Positions 32,755 to 44,208 of a stretch of DNA of 64,000 nt are shown piece by piece. How positions within the stretch are numbered: position 1 is the stretch's first letter; each line of letters starts with the position of its first letter. The translations under genes and the position numbers were made by a program. This DNA comes from Ornithinimicrobium sp. INDO-MA30-4 (GTDB lineage Bacteria > Actinomycetota > Actinomycetes > Actinomycetales > Dermatophilaceae). Where the stretch lies: assembly GCF_021535045.1 (NCBI RefSeq), contig NZ_CP091056.1, positions 930,001-994,000 of the forward strand, in the 5' to 3' direction. The notes under the pieces are model-generated. The model was not told the origin of the DNA. It worked only from the letters and a program-made list of their open reading frames with translations, and ran no database searches.

Positions 32755-33454
32755 TCGAGGAACCCTCGCAGCAGCGATGCGGTGCCTTCAATGTGCTCGC
32801 GCGTCGCTGCTGCGGCGGCATCACCATCCCCCTGCTCAATCGCCAGCAAGATCACCTCGTGTTGCTGGGTTGAGTGCGCCAGATTGGGCGTCAAGAGCGG
32901 GATGTGATCCAGAAGTTCGTTCACCCGAGCGCGGTTTTGCAGCACAACGTTTGACAACGTCGGACTGCCGCATAGGTCCGCGATCAACAGGTGAAACCTT
33001 GAGTCCAGCGGTCGATAGTGATGTTCCGGGGCGTCACATAGTGCTTGATGGCCCGCGCGTAATGCCGCCACCTGCTCATGACTAATCCCGCGCTGGGCAG
33101 TCAGCCTGCTGACCGCTGGCTCGACAACTTCTCGAGTCGTCAAGACGTCGTGCACCACTCCCGCTTCTAATTCGTCGGGCCAACGTGAAGGGTCCGGCAA
33201 CCTGTCGCATACGTGTGTCCCCCGTAGCGACCACGAGCCACGGCCACGTAGCCCGCGCTCTGCAGGCCAGACAGCGCATCCCGCAGCGTCGTGCGGGAAA
33301 CCCCCAATGACTCGGCCAGTTCCCGTTCAGGGGGCATCTTCTCGCCAGGTCTGAACTGCCCCAGCCTGATTGCCTGGAGAAGTCGCTCAAGCGTCCCCTC
33401 ATAGACATTGCCCACCCGAATAGGCTGCATTCGTGGTGTCACCGGCTGGCTCAT
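32751..33454 (-). CDS. GntR family regulator, FCD (FadR-C) type
   Basis: About 234 residues. N-terminal winged helix: VYEGTLERLLQAIRLGQFRPG, then MPPERELAESLGVSRTTLRDAL. The C-terminal all-helical FCD ligand domain includes TREVVEPAVSRLTAQRG, DSRFHLLIADLCGSPTL and HSTQQHEVILLAIEQGD, with conserved His residues expected to bind a metal-ligand pair. One frameshift near 33205 joins RYGGTHVC to DRLPDPSRWPDE. It is divergent from the permease-ligase-hydrolase-dehydrogenase operon that starts at 33603 and is its most likely regulator; the effector is presumably an amine or a carboxylate from the pathway. Confidence 0.87.
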
Positions 33455-33602
33455 GGCTCTCACCGTACCGGCACACTCGCTTCGCACCTCAAGCCCAGTT
33501 TTGCCAGGTTTGGAGTTGGTAAAAACCCTTGACGCGCCAGGCTCTTTGACGCAACACTCAGCCCCAATGGTCTACATCTGATCCAATGGACAGGGGCACC
33601 AC
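33455..33602. promoter_or_regulatory. Divergent control region of the amine operon
   Basis: 148 bases lie between the FCD-GntR start and the permease start. They contain two copies of TTGACGC (33529 and 33546), which resemble -35 boxes, and two copies of CCAATGG (33564 and 33583) flanking a central AT-rich stretch. These direct repeats could be promoter and operator elements for the plus-strand operon. The assignment rests on position and repetition only. Confidence 0.3.
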
Positions 33603-35034
33603 ATGAGCAAGGCAAAGAATGCCGGTCAAGGCGTTGACGCGGACTACATGGAGCATCGCTCGCTTAAGTCCGGAGCCGCTGGCTGGATACTGCTCGCTGG
33701 CCTTGGCGTCAGTTACGTCATCTCCGGCGACTTTGCCGGCTGGAACTTCGGCATTGAGCAAGGCGGTTGGGGCGGACTGCTGATCGCCACCATCGCGATG
33801 GGTCTGATGTATTCGTGCATGGTGTTTGGCCTGGCCGATTATCGAGCACCCTGCCTACGTCGGGCGCTGGTTATGGCTTCGCCCGCCGGGCGCTAGGCCC
33901 GCTAGGCGGTTTCGCGACTGGCACCGCCGTCTTGATCGAGTATGCGGTGGCGCCAGCAGCCATTGCCGTGTTCATCGGTGGCTATGTCGAGGCACTTGGC
34001 CTCTTTGGCCTCACCAATGGCTGGCCCATCTATCTCGCGGCTTATGTCATCTTCATCGCCGTCCACATTTGGGGTGTCGGCGAAGCCCTGAAGTTGATGT
34101 TTGGCATCACGGCTATCGCCGTCCTGGCCCTCATTGCCACCGTGGTTGGTTTGATCCCGAAGTTTGAGTTCAGCAACTTGGTCAACATCGACCCGGACGG
34201 CTCGACCATGTCGAGTGCGTTCCTGCCCTTTGGGATCAGCGGCGCTCTAGCCGCCCTGGTCTACGGCATCTGGTTCTTCCTCGCTGTCGAAGGCGTGCCC
34301 TAGCCGCTGAAGAAGCGGGCGACCCTAAGCGCGATATGCCCAAGGGCATCATCACCGCGATGTCGATCTTGCTGGTGTTTGCAGCGCTGATGTTAGTCCT
34401 GGTGCCTGGCGCCGCTGGCGCTGACGTGATCAGCACGAGCGAAAACCCGCTCCCCGAAGCGCTACGCATTGCCTATGGCGAGAACTCCACGCTGGCTAGC
34501 TTTGTGAACTACGCCGGGCTAGCCGGTTTGGTCGCTAGCTTCTTCTCCATCATCTATGCCTATTCGCGCCAGTTGTTTGCCCTCTCACGGGCTGGTTACC
34601 TGCCCCGTTGGTTGTCGCTCACCGGCAAACGCAAGACCCCCTGGGTTGCCCTCATCGTCCCAGGCACGATCGGTTTCCTGCTCGCGGCCATCACCCAGGA
34701 CGGCGCCTTGCTGATCAACATTGCGGTGTTTGGCGCCACCGTTTCCTACGTCCTGCTCAACCTGTCGCACATCATGCTGCGCCGCCGCGAGCCTGACCTG
34801 GAGCGCGAATACCGCACTCCTGGTGGCGTAGTGACGACCGGCGTTGCCCTCGTGCTGAGCGCCATCGCCGTCGTCGCCACCTTTGTTGTTGACCCACGCG
34901 CCGCCGGCATCACTGCCCTGGTGTTTGCCGCCTTCATCGCCTACTTCTGGTTCTATAGCCGACACCACCTGGTGTCCAGCGCGCCCGAAGAAGAATTCGA
35001 CCAGATCAATAGCGCTGAATCCGACCTGCGCTAG
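33603..35034 (+). CDS. APC family permease, ethanolamine permease type
   Basis: About 477 residues with around twelve membrane helices. The N-terminal block (DADYMEHRSLKSGAAGW then LAGLGVSYVISGDFAGWNFG) and STLPTSGAGYGFARRALGPLGGFATGTAVLIEYA closely match ethanolamine permeases (Eat). LAAEEAGDPKRDMPKG is the conserved cytoplasmic loop. Two frameshifts: near 33840 (restoring FGLAELSSTLPTSG) and near 34302 (restoring EGVPLAAEEAGD). First gene of the operon that continues with the glutamine-synthetase-like ligase 48 bases downstream. Uptake of ethanolamine or a similar small amine is likely. Confidence 0.87.
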
Positions 35035-35082
35035 CTCGTTACCCATCACTGAGACCACAACACCGCTGATCAGGAGCTCACC

Positions 35083-36462
35083 ATGACCGGAACCGCTCAC
35101 CCTCGCAACCCACGCCTGCTCACTGTTGAGAAGGTCACAGAGCTCATTGAGGCCGAGGACGTCGACACGGTGATCGTTGCCTTCACCGACATGCAGGGCC
35201 GACTTCAGGGCAAGTATCTGCACGGCGCCTACTTCCTCGAGCATGCATTGGGACACGGAGTCGAGGGTTGCAACTACCTGCTTGCCGTGGACACCGAGAT
35301 GAACACGGTCGATGGCTACGACAACTCATCCTGGGAATCCGGCTACGGCGATATGGCTTTCGCCTTGGACCTCGACACTTTCCGGCTGATCCCCTGGCTG
35401 GACAAGACGATCATGGTCCAATGCGATCTGACCACGACGGATGGCACGCCGGTGTCGATGTCGCCCAGATCCATGCTTAAGGCCCAAGTAGATCTGGCAG
35501 CCGAGCAGGGCTGGAAGGCTGTGTCAGGCACCGAAGTGGAGTTCGTGGTCTACAAGGACACTTTCGAGGAGGCCTGGAACAAGGGCTACCAAAACCTGGT
35601 GCCAGCCAACCAATACAACGTCGACTACTCGATCATGGGCTCAGGGCGGGTCGAGCCGCTGCTGCGCGAAATCCGCAACCAGATGTATAAAGCTGGCATG
35701 GTTGTTGAGTCCGCCAAGGGCGAGTGCAACTTAGGCCAGCATGAGATCGGCTTCCTCTTCGATGAAGTGATGCCTACCGCCGACAATCACAGCGTCTACA
35801 AGACCGGCGCCAAAATGATCGCTGCAGACATGGGCCAATCGCTCACTTTTATGGCCAAGCCCAATGACCGCGAGGGCAGCTCGTGCCACATTCACCTTTC
35901 ATTGCGTGGCCTCGATGACAGCACGGTCTTTTGGGACAAGGAGTCCGGTGAGCGCACCAAACTCTATGACCAGTTCATTGCTGGCGTGCTCGCCACCATG
36001 CGCGAGTTCACCCTTTTTTATGCCCCCAACATCAACTCTTACAAGCGCTTCGCCCTGGGTTCTTTTGCGCCCACCGCCGTGGCATGGGGCCAAGACAACC
36101 GCAGTTGCGCCGTTCGGCTGGTCGGCGAAAGCTCTTCAGCTCGCTTGGAGAACCGTCTGCCAGGCGGCGACGCCAACCCCTACTTAGCACTTGCAGCGAT
36201 GATGGCCGGTGGGCTCTATGGCATTCGGCACGAATTGAAGTTGCCTGACGAGATGACTGGCAACGCATACACCTCCGATGCCGAGCACGTCCCGCATTCT
36301 CTCGCCGAAGCACGGACTCTCTTCGCTGAGTCCGAGATCGCGCTGGAGTGCTTTGGCGAAGAGGTCGTCAAGCACTACGTCAACTACGCCAACAAAGAAG
36401 TAGAAGCCTTTGACGCCGTTGTCACCGACTGGGAATTGCGGCGAGGTTTCGAACGGCTATGA
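35083..36462 (+). CDS. Glutamine synthetase-family gamma-glutamyl-amine ligase (GlnA3/GlnA4/PuuA-like)
   Basis: A 459-residue member of the glutamine synthetase fold: the N-terminal VAFTDMQGRLQGKYL replaces the usual GlnA start. GTEVEFVVYKD, the metal-site ECNLGQHEIGFLF, SCHIHLSLRGLDD and RLVGESSSARLENRLPGGDANPYLA form the active site. In Streptomyces such proteins (GlnA3, GlnA4) ligate glutamate to polyamines or ethanolamine, and PuuA in E. coli does so to putrescine. The neighbouring ethanolamine-type permease favours ethanolamine, while the agmatinase island favours putrescine; I cannot decide. Its stop overlaps the next start as ATGA. Frame intact. Confidence 0.9.
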   Translation: MTGTAHPRNPRLLTVEKVTELIEAEDVDTVIVAFTDMQGRLQGKYLHGAYFLEHALGHGVEGCNYLLAVDTEMNTVDGYDNSSWESGYGDMAFALDLDTFRLIPWLDKTIMVQCDLTTTDGTPVSMSPRSMLKAQVDLAAEQGWKAVSGTEVEFVVYKDTFEEAWNKGYQNLVPANQYNVDYSIMGSGRVEPLLREIRNQMYKAGMVVESAKGECNLGQHEIGFLFDEVMPTADNHSVYKTGAKMIAADMGQSLTFMAKPNDREGSSCHIHLSLRGLDDSTVFWDKESGERTKLYDQFIAGVLATMREFTLFYAPNINSYKRFALGSFAPTAVAWGQDNRSCAVRLVGESSSARLENRLPGGDANPYLALAAMMAGGLYGIRHELKLPDEMTGNAYTSDAEHVPHSLAEARTLFAESEIALECFGEEVVKHYVNYANKEVEAFDAVVTDWELRRGFERL

Positions 36463-37170
36463 GCCCTGCACGGCCCCGGATCGGACTCACGACGTACTAC
36501 AAGGAAGCAGCGTGGGGGGTGTGGCGCCGCGAGGCAGCGATTGTCCCCAGCTCCTATGTTGAGGCAGTCGTGCGCGCTGGCGGCACTCCCTCCTCCTGCC
36601 ACCCATGGGTAGCGATGTGAGCATCGTCCATGACCTGGATGGTTTGGTCCTGATTGGGGGTAGCGATCTAGACCCAGCCACGTATGCCGCGCCAGCCCAC
36701 CCGGCGAGCGCACCAGAGCCATATCGAGACGAGTACGAATTTGCTCTGGTGCGGGCGGCCCTGGAGGGCGACCTGCCAACGCTGGCCATTTGTCGTGGCA
36801 TCCAAGTGCTGAATGTGGCTTTGGGTGGCACGCTGCACCAACACGTGCCAGAAGTTATTGGGCACAGCCGCTATCAGCCGACCCCTGGCGTTTTCGGCGA
36901 CGTCACCGTCAGCACCGAGCCTGGCTCGCTGATCAATTCGATCGTGGGGCCAACCTTCACTTCCCCTGCTATCACCACCAGTCCATTGACGTGGTGGCCC
37001 AGGGTTTGGTTGTCACTGCGGCCTCCGACGACTCCGTCATTCAAGCCGTAGAAACCACCAGCGCTGGCTGGGCTTTGGGCGTCCAATTTCACCCAGAGGA
37101 AAACGCAGACGATGATCGTCTCTTTGCAGCATTGATCACGGCTGCACAACAGCCCGTTCGCGCGCATTGA
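36459..37170 (+). CDS. Gamma-glutamyl-gamma-aminobutyrate hydrolase family (peptidase C26)
   Basis: Class I glutamine-amidotransferase-like hydrolase of about 237 residues, PuuD type, that releases glutamate from gamma-glutamyl compounds. The nucleophile Cys is in TLAICRGIQVLNVALGG, and the catalytic His and Glu are in GVQFHPEENAD. DGLVLIGGSDLDPATY and DEYEFALVRAALEGD are typical. Two frameshifts: near 36588 one C is missing (restoring GGTPLLLPPMGSD) and near 36955 (restoring LHFPCYHHQSIDVV). It starts inside the ligase stop, so the two are made together, consistent with a glutamylation and deglutamylation cycle. Confidence 0.9.
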
Positions 37171-37199
37171 GACAGCACTCACTGAAAGGCAACACTTGT

Positions 37200-38641
37200 A
37201 TGGCCGCTACCCAGGTCCTTAACCCCGCCACCGAAGAAGTCATTGCCTCGGTCGAGATGTATGACGTCGCGGCTACCGATGCCGCGATTGCCGCCTCAAA
37301 GGTTGCCCAGCGCCAGTGGGCTCGGGTTAGCGCGGCCGATCGCGCTCGGCTGTTGCGGCGCTTCTCAGTCGTGGTGGACGAACACATCGAAGAGTTGGCC
37401 CAACTTGAGGTGCGCAATGCCGGACACGCCTTGGGCAATGCCCGCTGGGAGGCGGGCAATGTTCGCGATGTCCTGGCCTACTACTCCGGCGCTCCGGAGC
37501 GACACCTCGGCCAGCAGATCCCCGTGGCGGGCGGCATGGTCACGACATTCCACGAGCCCATTGGTGTCGTGGGAGTCATCGTGCCGTGGAACTTCCCGAT
37601 GCCGATCGCGGGCTGGGCGATTGGGCCCGCGCTCGCGGCTGGCAACTCTGTGGTGCTCAAGCCAGCAGAGGTCACACCCTTAACCGCGCTGCGGTTGGGA
37701 GAGTTGGCGCTGGAAGCAGGCCTGCCCGAAAATCTGCTGCAGATCCTGCCAGGTAAGGGTTCAGTGGTAGGCGAGCGCTTCGTGACGCACCCGGACGTGC
37801 GCAAGGTGGTCTTCACTGGATCCACGCAAGTAGGGAAGCAGGTGATGCGCGGCTGTGCCGATCAGGTTAAGAGAGTCACCCTGGAGTTGGGTGGAAAAAA
37901 CGCCAACATCATTTTTGCTGACGCAGACATCGCAGTGGCTGGCGCTGCAGCACCCGATGGAGCTTTCGATAACGCTGGACAGGACTGCTGCGCACGGTCC
38001 CGCCTGCTCGTGCAGCGCAGTGTCTTAGATGATGTGCTGTCCGCCCTTGAACCTGCCGTCAATAACGTCGTCGTAGGCGACCCGGGAGACGAAGCAACCT
38101 TCATGGGGCCGCTGATCACGGCGGCGCACCGCGACAAGGTTGCTTCCTACGTCGATGGGCGCGAGACGCTGATCTCCGGCAGCAGCCCCCAAGGATCTGG
38201 GTTCTGGTTCCCGCCTACGGTGCTGATGGCAGACAACCCCACCGACCCCGCCTTCAGCGAAGAGATCTTTGGACCAGTCATTTCAGTGTTGCCCGTTGAC
38301 ACCGAAGAAGACGCCATTCGGATCGCCAATGACACCGAATACGGCCTGTCCGGCTCTATCTGGACGCGAGATGTGGGCCGTGCCATGCGGGTTGTCCGCG
38401 GAGTCGAGGCCGGCAACATCGGCGTCAATTCTCACTCATCGGTCCGCTACAGCACCCCCTTGGTGGCTTCAAGCAGTCGGGTCTTGGGCGCGAGTTGGGC
38501 CCCGATGCCCTCGATGCGTTCAGTGAACTCAAGACTGTCTTTTCGCAGACAACTAACCCACCAACAGACTTATCGACTCTCGAAGGAATCCTCCATGACC
38601 ACTGCGCCCTCCCCCGCCATCACGTCCAACCGCCTGACTGA
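37200..38641 (+). CDS. NAD(P)-dependent aldehyde dehydrogenase
   Basis: About 480 residues. Conserved blocks: PIGVVGVIVPWNFPMPIAGW, GNSVVLKPAEVTPLTAL, VVFTGSTQVGKQVM, VTLELGGKNANIIFADAD (general-base Glu), FDNAGQDCCARSRLLVQ (catalytic Cys), and EEIFGPVISVLP. One frameshift near 38459: three T are needed to restore STPFGGFKQSGLGRELGPDAL, after which the frame ends at 38641, overlapping the SDR gene by 47 bases. In the gamma-glutamylation route it would oxidise a gamma-glutamyl aldehyde. It could also take aldehydes from the amine oxidase. Start ATG 37200 with GAAAGG upstream. Confidence 0.92.
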
Positions 38642-39397
38642 CCGAGTCGCGGTCATCACCGGCGGCGCGAGCGGAATCGGCTTGGCCACCGCCAAACGAC
38701 TGGCCTCCGAAGGGGCGAAGGTCGTTATCGCCGACATTTGCGACGCGAGCATCGGCGAGCCAATCGCATCCGAACTCGGCGGGATCTTCGTGCGCACCGA
38801 TGTGACGGTCGAAGAGGACGTGATCTCCCTCTATAAAACGGCGCATGACACCTATGGCTCGTTAGACATCACGTTCAACAACGCTGGGATTTCGCCTCCC
38901 GAGGATGACTCGATCTTGACCACCGGCATCGATGCCTGGCGCAAGGTTCAAGATGTCAACCTCACCAGCGTTTACTACTGCTGCAAGCACGCTCTGCCCT
39001 ACATGATTGAGCAAGGCAAAGGATCGATCATCAACACGGCCTCGTTTGTCGCTGTCATGGGCGCAGCAACTACCAAATCTCCTACAGCGCATCCAAGGGC
39101 GGCGTCCTCTCGATGACCCGCGAGTTGGGCGTGCAATTTGCCCGAAAGGGCATCCGTGTCAACGCCTTGTGCCCTGGCCCTGTTAACACTCCCCTGCTGC
39201 AGGAACTCTTCGCCGCCGACCCCGAGAAGGCGCAACGGCGGTTGGTGCATGTGCCGATGGGCAGGTTCGCCGAGCCATCCGAAATGGCTGCCGCCGTGGC
39301 CTTCTTGGCCAGTGACGACTCCAGTTTCATGACGGCGAGCGAGTTCCTCGTGGACGGCGGGATTAGCTCTGCCTACGTGACGCCGCTGGAAGACTGA
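38595..39397 (+). CDS. SDR family oxidoreductase
   Basis: Classical short-chain dehydrogenase/reductase of about 267 residues. The cofactor motif is VAVITGGASGIGLATAK; NNAGISPPEDD holds the NNAG element; the active site is SQISYSASKGGVLSMTREL (Tyr and Lys present); and the C-terminus is ASEFLVDGGISSAYV. One frameshift near 39066 breaks the sequence just before the catalytic Tyr. ATG 38595 with AAGGAATCC upstream. Its role next to an aldehyde dehydrogenase is unclear: it may reduce an aldehyde or oxidise an alcohol intermediate of the amine pathway. Confidence 0.88.
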
Positions 39398-39408
39398 GCG
39401 AGGCATAC

Positions 39409-39431
39409 CAGGCCTTGAGCCCCGAGGCCTG
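39409..39431. terminator. Hairpin between SDR and small GntR genes
   Basis: CAGGCCT at 39409-39415 pairs with AGGCCTG at 39425-39431 across a nine-base loop. It lies between two converging stop codons, as expected for a shared terminator. No T tract follows, so it is weak evidence. Confidence 0.4.
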
Positions 39432-39436
39432 AAGCA

Positions 39437-39784
39437 TCACCACTGACGTCGGACGAGACCCAACGTCGCTTCCAGCGTGAGGCCCCGACCTTTGGCTAGT
39501 GAAACGAGCGTGGCTGCGGCCGCGCTCGTCTCACTTTCCGCGGCGTCCGGCGGGTCAAGCACAACCGTGCCGTTGCGTCCCCGAGTCTCGATGTGCCCTT
39601 CGGTTTCTAGTTGGCGGTAGGCCTTCGCCACGGTGTTTGCTGCGATCCCGAGGTCTTCTGCCAGGCGACGCACCGGAGGTAATTTTGTCCCCGGTGGCAC
39701 TGCTCCAGATTTCACTCCACCAGTGACACAATCTGCGATCTGTTGGAAGACAGGGGTATTCGCCTCGGAATCAATAGAGAACAT
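39437..39784 (-). CDS. Short GntR family regulator (YtrA-like)
   Basis: A 115-residue regulator with only the winged-helix DNA-binding part (TPVFQQIADCVTGGVKSGAV, KLPPVRRLAEDLGIAANTVAKAYRQLE) and a short helical tail, as in the YtrA/YhcF branch of GntR proteins. I placed the start at MFSIDSEANTPVF (ATG 39784); the open frame continues further upstream without an obvious ribosome site. YtrA regulators often control ABC transporters, but the neighbours here are an SDR gene and DUF389, so the target is unknown. Confidence 0.8.
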   Translation of the reverse strand: MFSIDSEANTPVFQQIADCVTGGVKSGAVPPGTKLPPVRRLAEDLGIAANTVAKAYRQLETEGHIETRGRNGTVVLDPPDAAESETSAAAATLVSLAKGRGLTLEATLGLVRRQW

Positions 39785-39921
39785 AGACACCACTGTCCCA
39801 GCCCTTGGCTTGATCCGTCTCAGGCGCAGCGCACAGCACTGAGAATGGTCTGTGCGCTGGCTAAGATCAAACGTTGTCGGCACGTTTGGTGGGGCAACCC
39901 CAGTTCTAGAGGAGCAGCACG

Positions 39922-40954
39922 TTGAATATCTTGGGGCCTATCGCCAAGGGTGACATCGATCGAATCACTGGCAACCTCTTTATGACAGGGGGCAGCGACG
40001 CCAAGAACTTGGTTGACTTCCGCGCCGGGCCACGCCGTCGCAATGTCATCAACTTCTGGGTGCTTTTGGTCCTTTCCGCGATCATCGCCTCTGTCGGCGT
40101 CGTGGCCGAGTCCACCGCCACTGTTATCGGAGCCATGATCGTGGCCCCCTGATGACGCCCATCCTCGGGACGGCGCTAGCTTTGGTGCTCGCGCAAAAGA
40201 AGCACTCAAACGCAGCCTTTTCTTAGTGCTTGGCGGCGCCGTAGCGGTCGTTGCCGTCGGCTTCACCTTGGGTTTGGTCATCCAGGGTGACATCAGCGCC
40301 GCCACGAACGATCAGGTCTCTGGCCGAGTCAGTCCTAAGTTGATCGACCTCATCGGTGCCGTCGCAACTGGTCTTGTTGGTGCCTACGCCATGACGCGAA
40401 AGGAAGTCGCTGACACGCTGCCTGGCGTTGCAATCGCGATCAGCTTGGCTCCCCCGTTGGCTGTTGTTGGCCTCACCCTTGAATCAGGCCACTTCGGCGA
40501 ATCGCTGGGCGCCCTGATTCTCTTTGGCATGAACGTGTCGGCCATTATCGCGACCGGCACCCTGGTCATGTTGGCTTCCGGTCTGCGTCAAGCGGCAGTC
40601 GAGTCGGAGTATCAGGTGGGCGAATTCAAGGGTAAGACGCTCGTCACGGTGCTTCTGATCCTGGCTGTCTACATCATTCCGTTGGGCTACGGCAGTTACC
40701 AGGTAGCGCGCGAGCAGTACCTCATCGCTGAGACGCAGGCAGCCACCGAAGCGTGGGCAGACAACAAGAACTGGACTGTCAGCGATGTGAGGATCTTTCA
40801 AAACACCCTCACCGTGACTGCCGTTGGTCAGCCGCCCGAATTGAACGCTGAGGACCTGCGAGCTGAACTGGAAGGTGCCAATGTTGAGGGGCTCGATATC
40901 GTGGTGAACCTGATCCTTGGCGGCACGATCGAGCTACCGGCGACGAACCAATGA
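39922..40954 (+). CDS. DUF389 family membrane protein
   Basis: About 344 residues. DUF389 proteins are multi-helix membrane proteins of unknown function. Conserved parts are NFWVLLVLSAIIASVGVVAESTATVIGAMIVAPLMTPILG and SPKLIDLIGAVATGLVGAYAMTR, followed by further helices and a soluble C-terminal domain. The start is TTG 39922 with GAGGAGC upstream. Frameshifts: near 40150 (five C should be six, restoring IVAPLMTPILGTA) and near 40183. The stop overlaps the cardiolipin synthase start. Confidence 0.85.
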
Positions 40955-42467
40955 TGCTCGAACTCGCCGCGAGCACCGGCGACTCCGCGGCCGCATCGGA
41001 TTGGGTCACCATCTCCGCTGCTATCGGCGCGAGCATCGTTGTCCTGCACTTTATTATTCGGGCATTTGCCCTGGGGTTTATCCCCGAAGGACGCCGACCA
41101 ACTTCTGGTATGGCCTGGGTCTTGTTCGTCATGGCCCTGCCCCTTCTGGGTCTGTTCCTCTGGACAATGTTGGGCTGGACCAGCATCGGCAAGGAACGGA
41201 TGAGACGTCAGTTGGAGTCCCTGGATAGCATCCGCAAAAACGTTGCCACACACCCGATCACTGAGTTGCCTGGCGACCTGCCCCTATATATTCGGACATC
41301 CATGACGCTCAACCAAAACCTCGGTGCTCTACCGCCAGTCGAGGCTGGCGATGTGCAGCTCTATCAGGATTACTACGAGTCCATTCAGGCGATGGCCGAT
41401 GAGATCGACAAAGCCCAATCCTGGGTGCACGTGGAGTTTTACATCATGGCTTGGGATGACGTTACCGAGCCATTCTTCGCCGCCTTGGCTCGTGCAGCCA
41501 ATCACGGCGTCACGGTCAGGCTGTTGTTTGACCAGTACGCCACGAGGGGCAACCCCGCCTACAAAGAGCTGATCAGAAAGCTGCAAGAAACTCAGATCGA
41601 TTGGCACGGGATGCTCCCGCTGCTGCCGTTGCGCGAAAACCTTCGGCGCCCTGATCTGCGCAATCACCGTAAAATCCTCATTGTTGATGGCGAAGTCGCC
41701 TTCATGGGCTCGCAGAACATGATCGAGCGCGGTTACAACAAGAAAAAGAACCACAAGGTCGGGCGCGAATGGGTGGAGCTGACCTGTCGAGTGACTGGCA
41801 GTTCCGCAAAGGCCCTCGACGCGGTGTTTTCCACCGATTGGTTCACCGAGACCGGTGAGAAGGCCACGCAAGCCGTCGACAATGCGCCTACGACTTCTAA
41901 CCTTCCACGCACAGGCGAAGTCTTGGGGCAGGTGGTGCCCAGCGGTCCCGGGACTGTGGAAGAAAACAACCTGCGGCTGTTCACCAGCCTCATTTACGGA
42001 GCGAAAAGGCGGGTCTCCATCACCAGCCCGTATTTTGTGCCGGACGAGTCACTGCTGTACGCGGTCACAACCGCTGCTCAGCGCGGCGTTGAAGTCGAGT
42101 TGTTCGTCTCCGAGAAGGGCGACCAGTTCATGGTCGAACACGCTCAGGCCTCCTACTACAAGGAGTTACTCAAGGCAGGGGTCAAAATCCAGCTTTACAA
42201 GGCCCCCTACGTTTTGCACTCAAGCACTTCTCGGTGGACGACGACGTCGTCGTCATCGGCAGCAGCAACATGGATCTGCGCTCCTTCCACCTCAACTACG
42301 AAGTGTCGATGATGATGACCGGCGGCGACATCGTGCAAAAGATGCATGCGGTGGAAGACGCCTACCGTCTCGAGTGCAAGATCCTGACCGAAGAAGAGTG
42401 GTCGGGTCGCCCCTGGCACCGCAAGTACGTCGACAATGCGATGCGATTGACTGCTTCGCTGCAGTAG
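40951..42467 (+). CDS. cls: Cardiolipin synthase (phospholipase D type)
   Basis: Transfers phosphatidyl groups between phosphatidylglycerol molecules to form cardiolipin. About 505 residues. Two N-terminal membrane helices (AIGASIVVLHFIIRAFALGF; GMAWVLFVMALPLLGLFLW) precede two PLD repeats. The HKD motifs are NHRKILIVDGEVAFMGSQN and, after repair, HSKHFSVDDDVVVIGSSNMD. One frameshift near 42222 lies inside the second motif. Start ATG 40951 (or 40954) overlaps the DUF389 stop. A strong terminator follows. Confidence 0.92.
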
Positions 42468-42490
42468 AAATTGGCACCCCATGCGTTAAA

Positions 42491-42527
42491 GGACGGCCAC
42501 CCGTAGTTTCGGGTGGCCGTCCTTTTT
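42491..42527 (+). terminator. Rho-independent terminator after cls
   Basis: A perfect 13-base stem (42491-42503 with 42510-42522: GGACGGCCACCCG and its complement) closes a six-base loop and is followed by five T. It lies between the cls stop and the convergent beta-glucosidase stop, and on the other strand ends the beta-glucosidase transcript too. Confidence 0.9.
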
Positions 42528-42545
42528 CGAGAACTGATGAACTAC

Positions 42546-43957
<1,412 letters not shown>

Positions 43958-44208
43958 AGGAACTCCATTTTCCGAAAGGGCGAAGTCGCCAGCTTCACGT
44001 CTGACAACCACGACCACACTAGTGCCTCCACGACTGGCCAGACCTGTGAGTTTCCCCAAAGCTGGTACAGGAGTTCACGAAACAATCGTTACGGCCTCGT
44101 TATGCGATGAATCACATGAGCGCCGTGAGATCGCTTACATTTGGGACATCCCTCATCGCCGAGGCGCGTCTGCGTCTCGGCACACCCTGCTGAAACGGAG
44201 GCGGGCAT
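43958..44208. promoter_or_regulatory. Divergent promoter region with a putative LacI-type operator
   Basis: 251 bases separate the beta-glucosidase and the substrate-binding protein genes. At 44078-44093 the sequence CGAAACAATCGTTACG is symmetric at 12 of 16 positions (CG-n-AAC-n-AT-n-GTT-n-CG), a plausible operator for the LacI regulator encoded downstream at 47.6 kb. I see no other gene here. GGAGG precedes the ATG at 44209. Confidence 0.4.
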
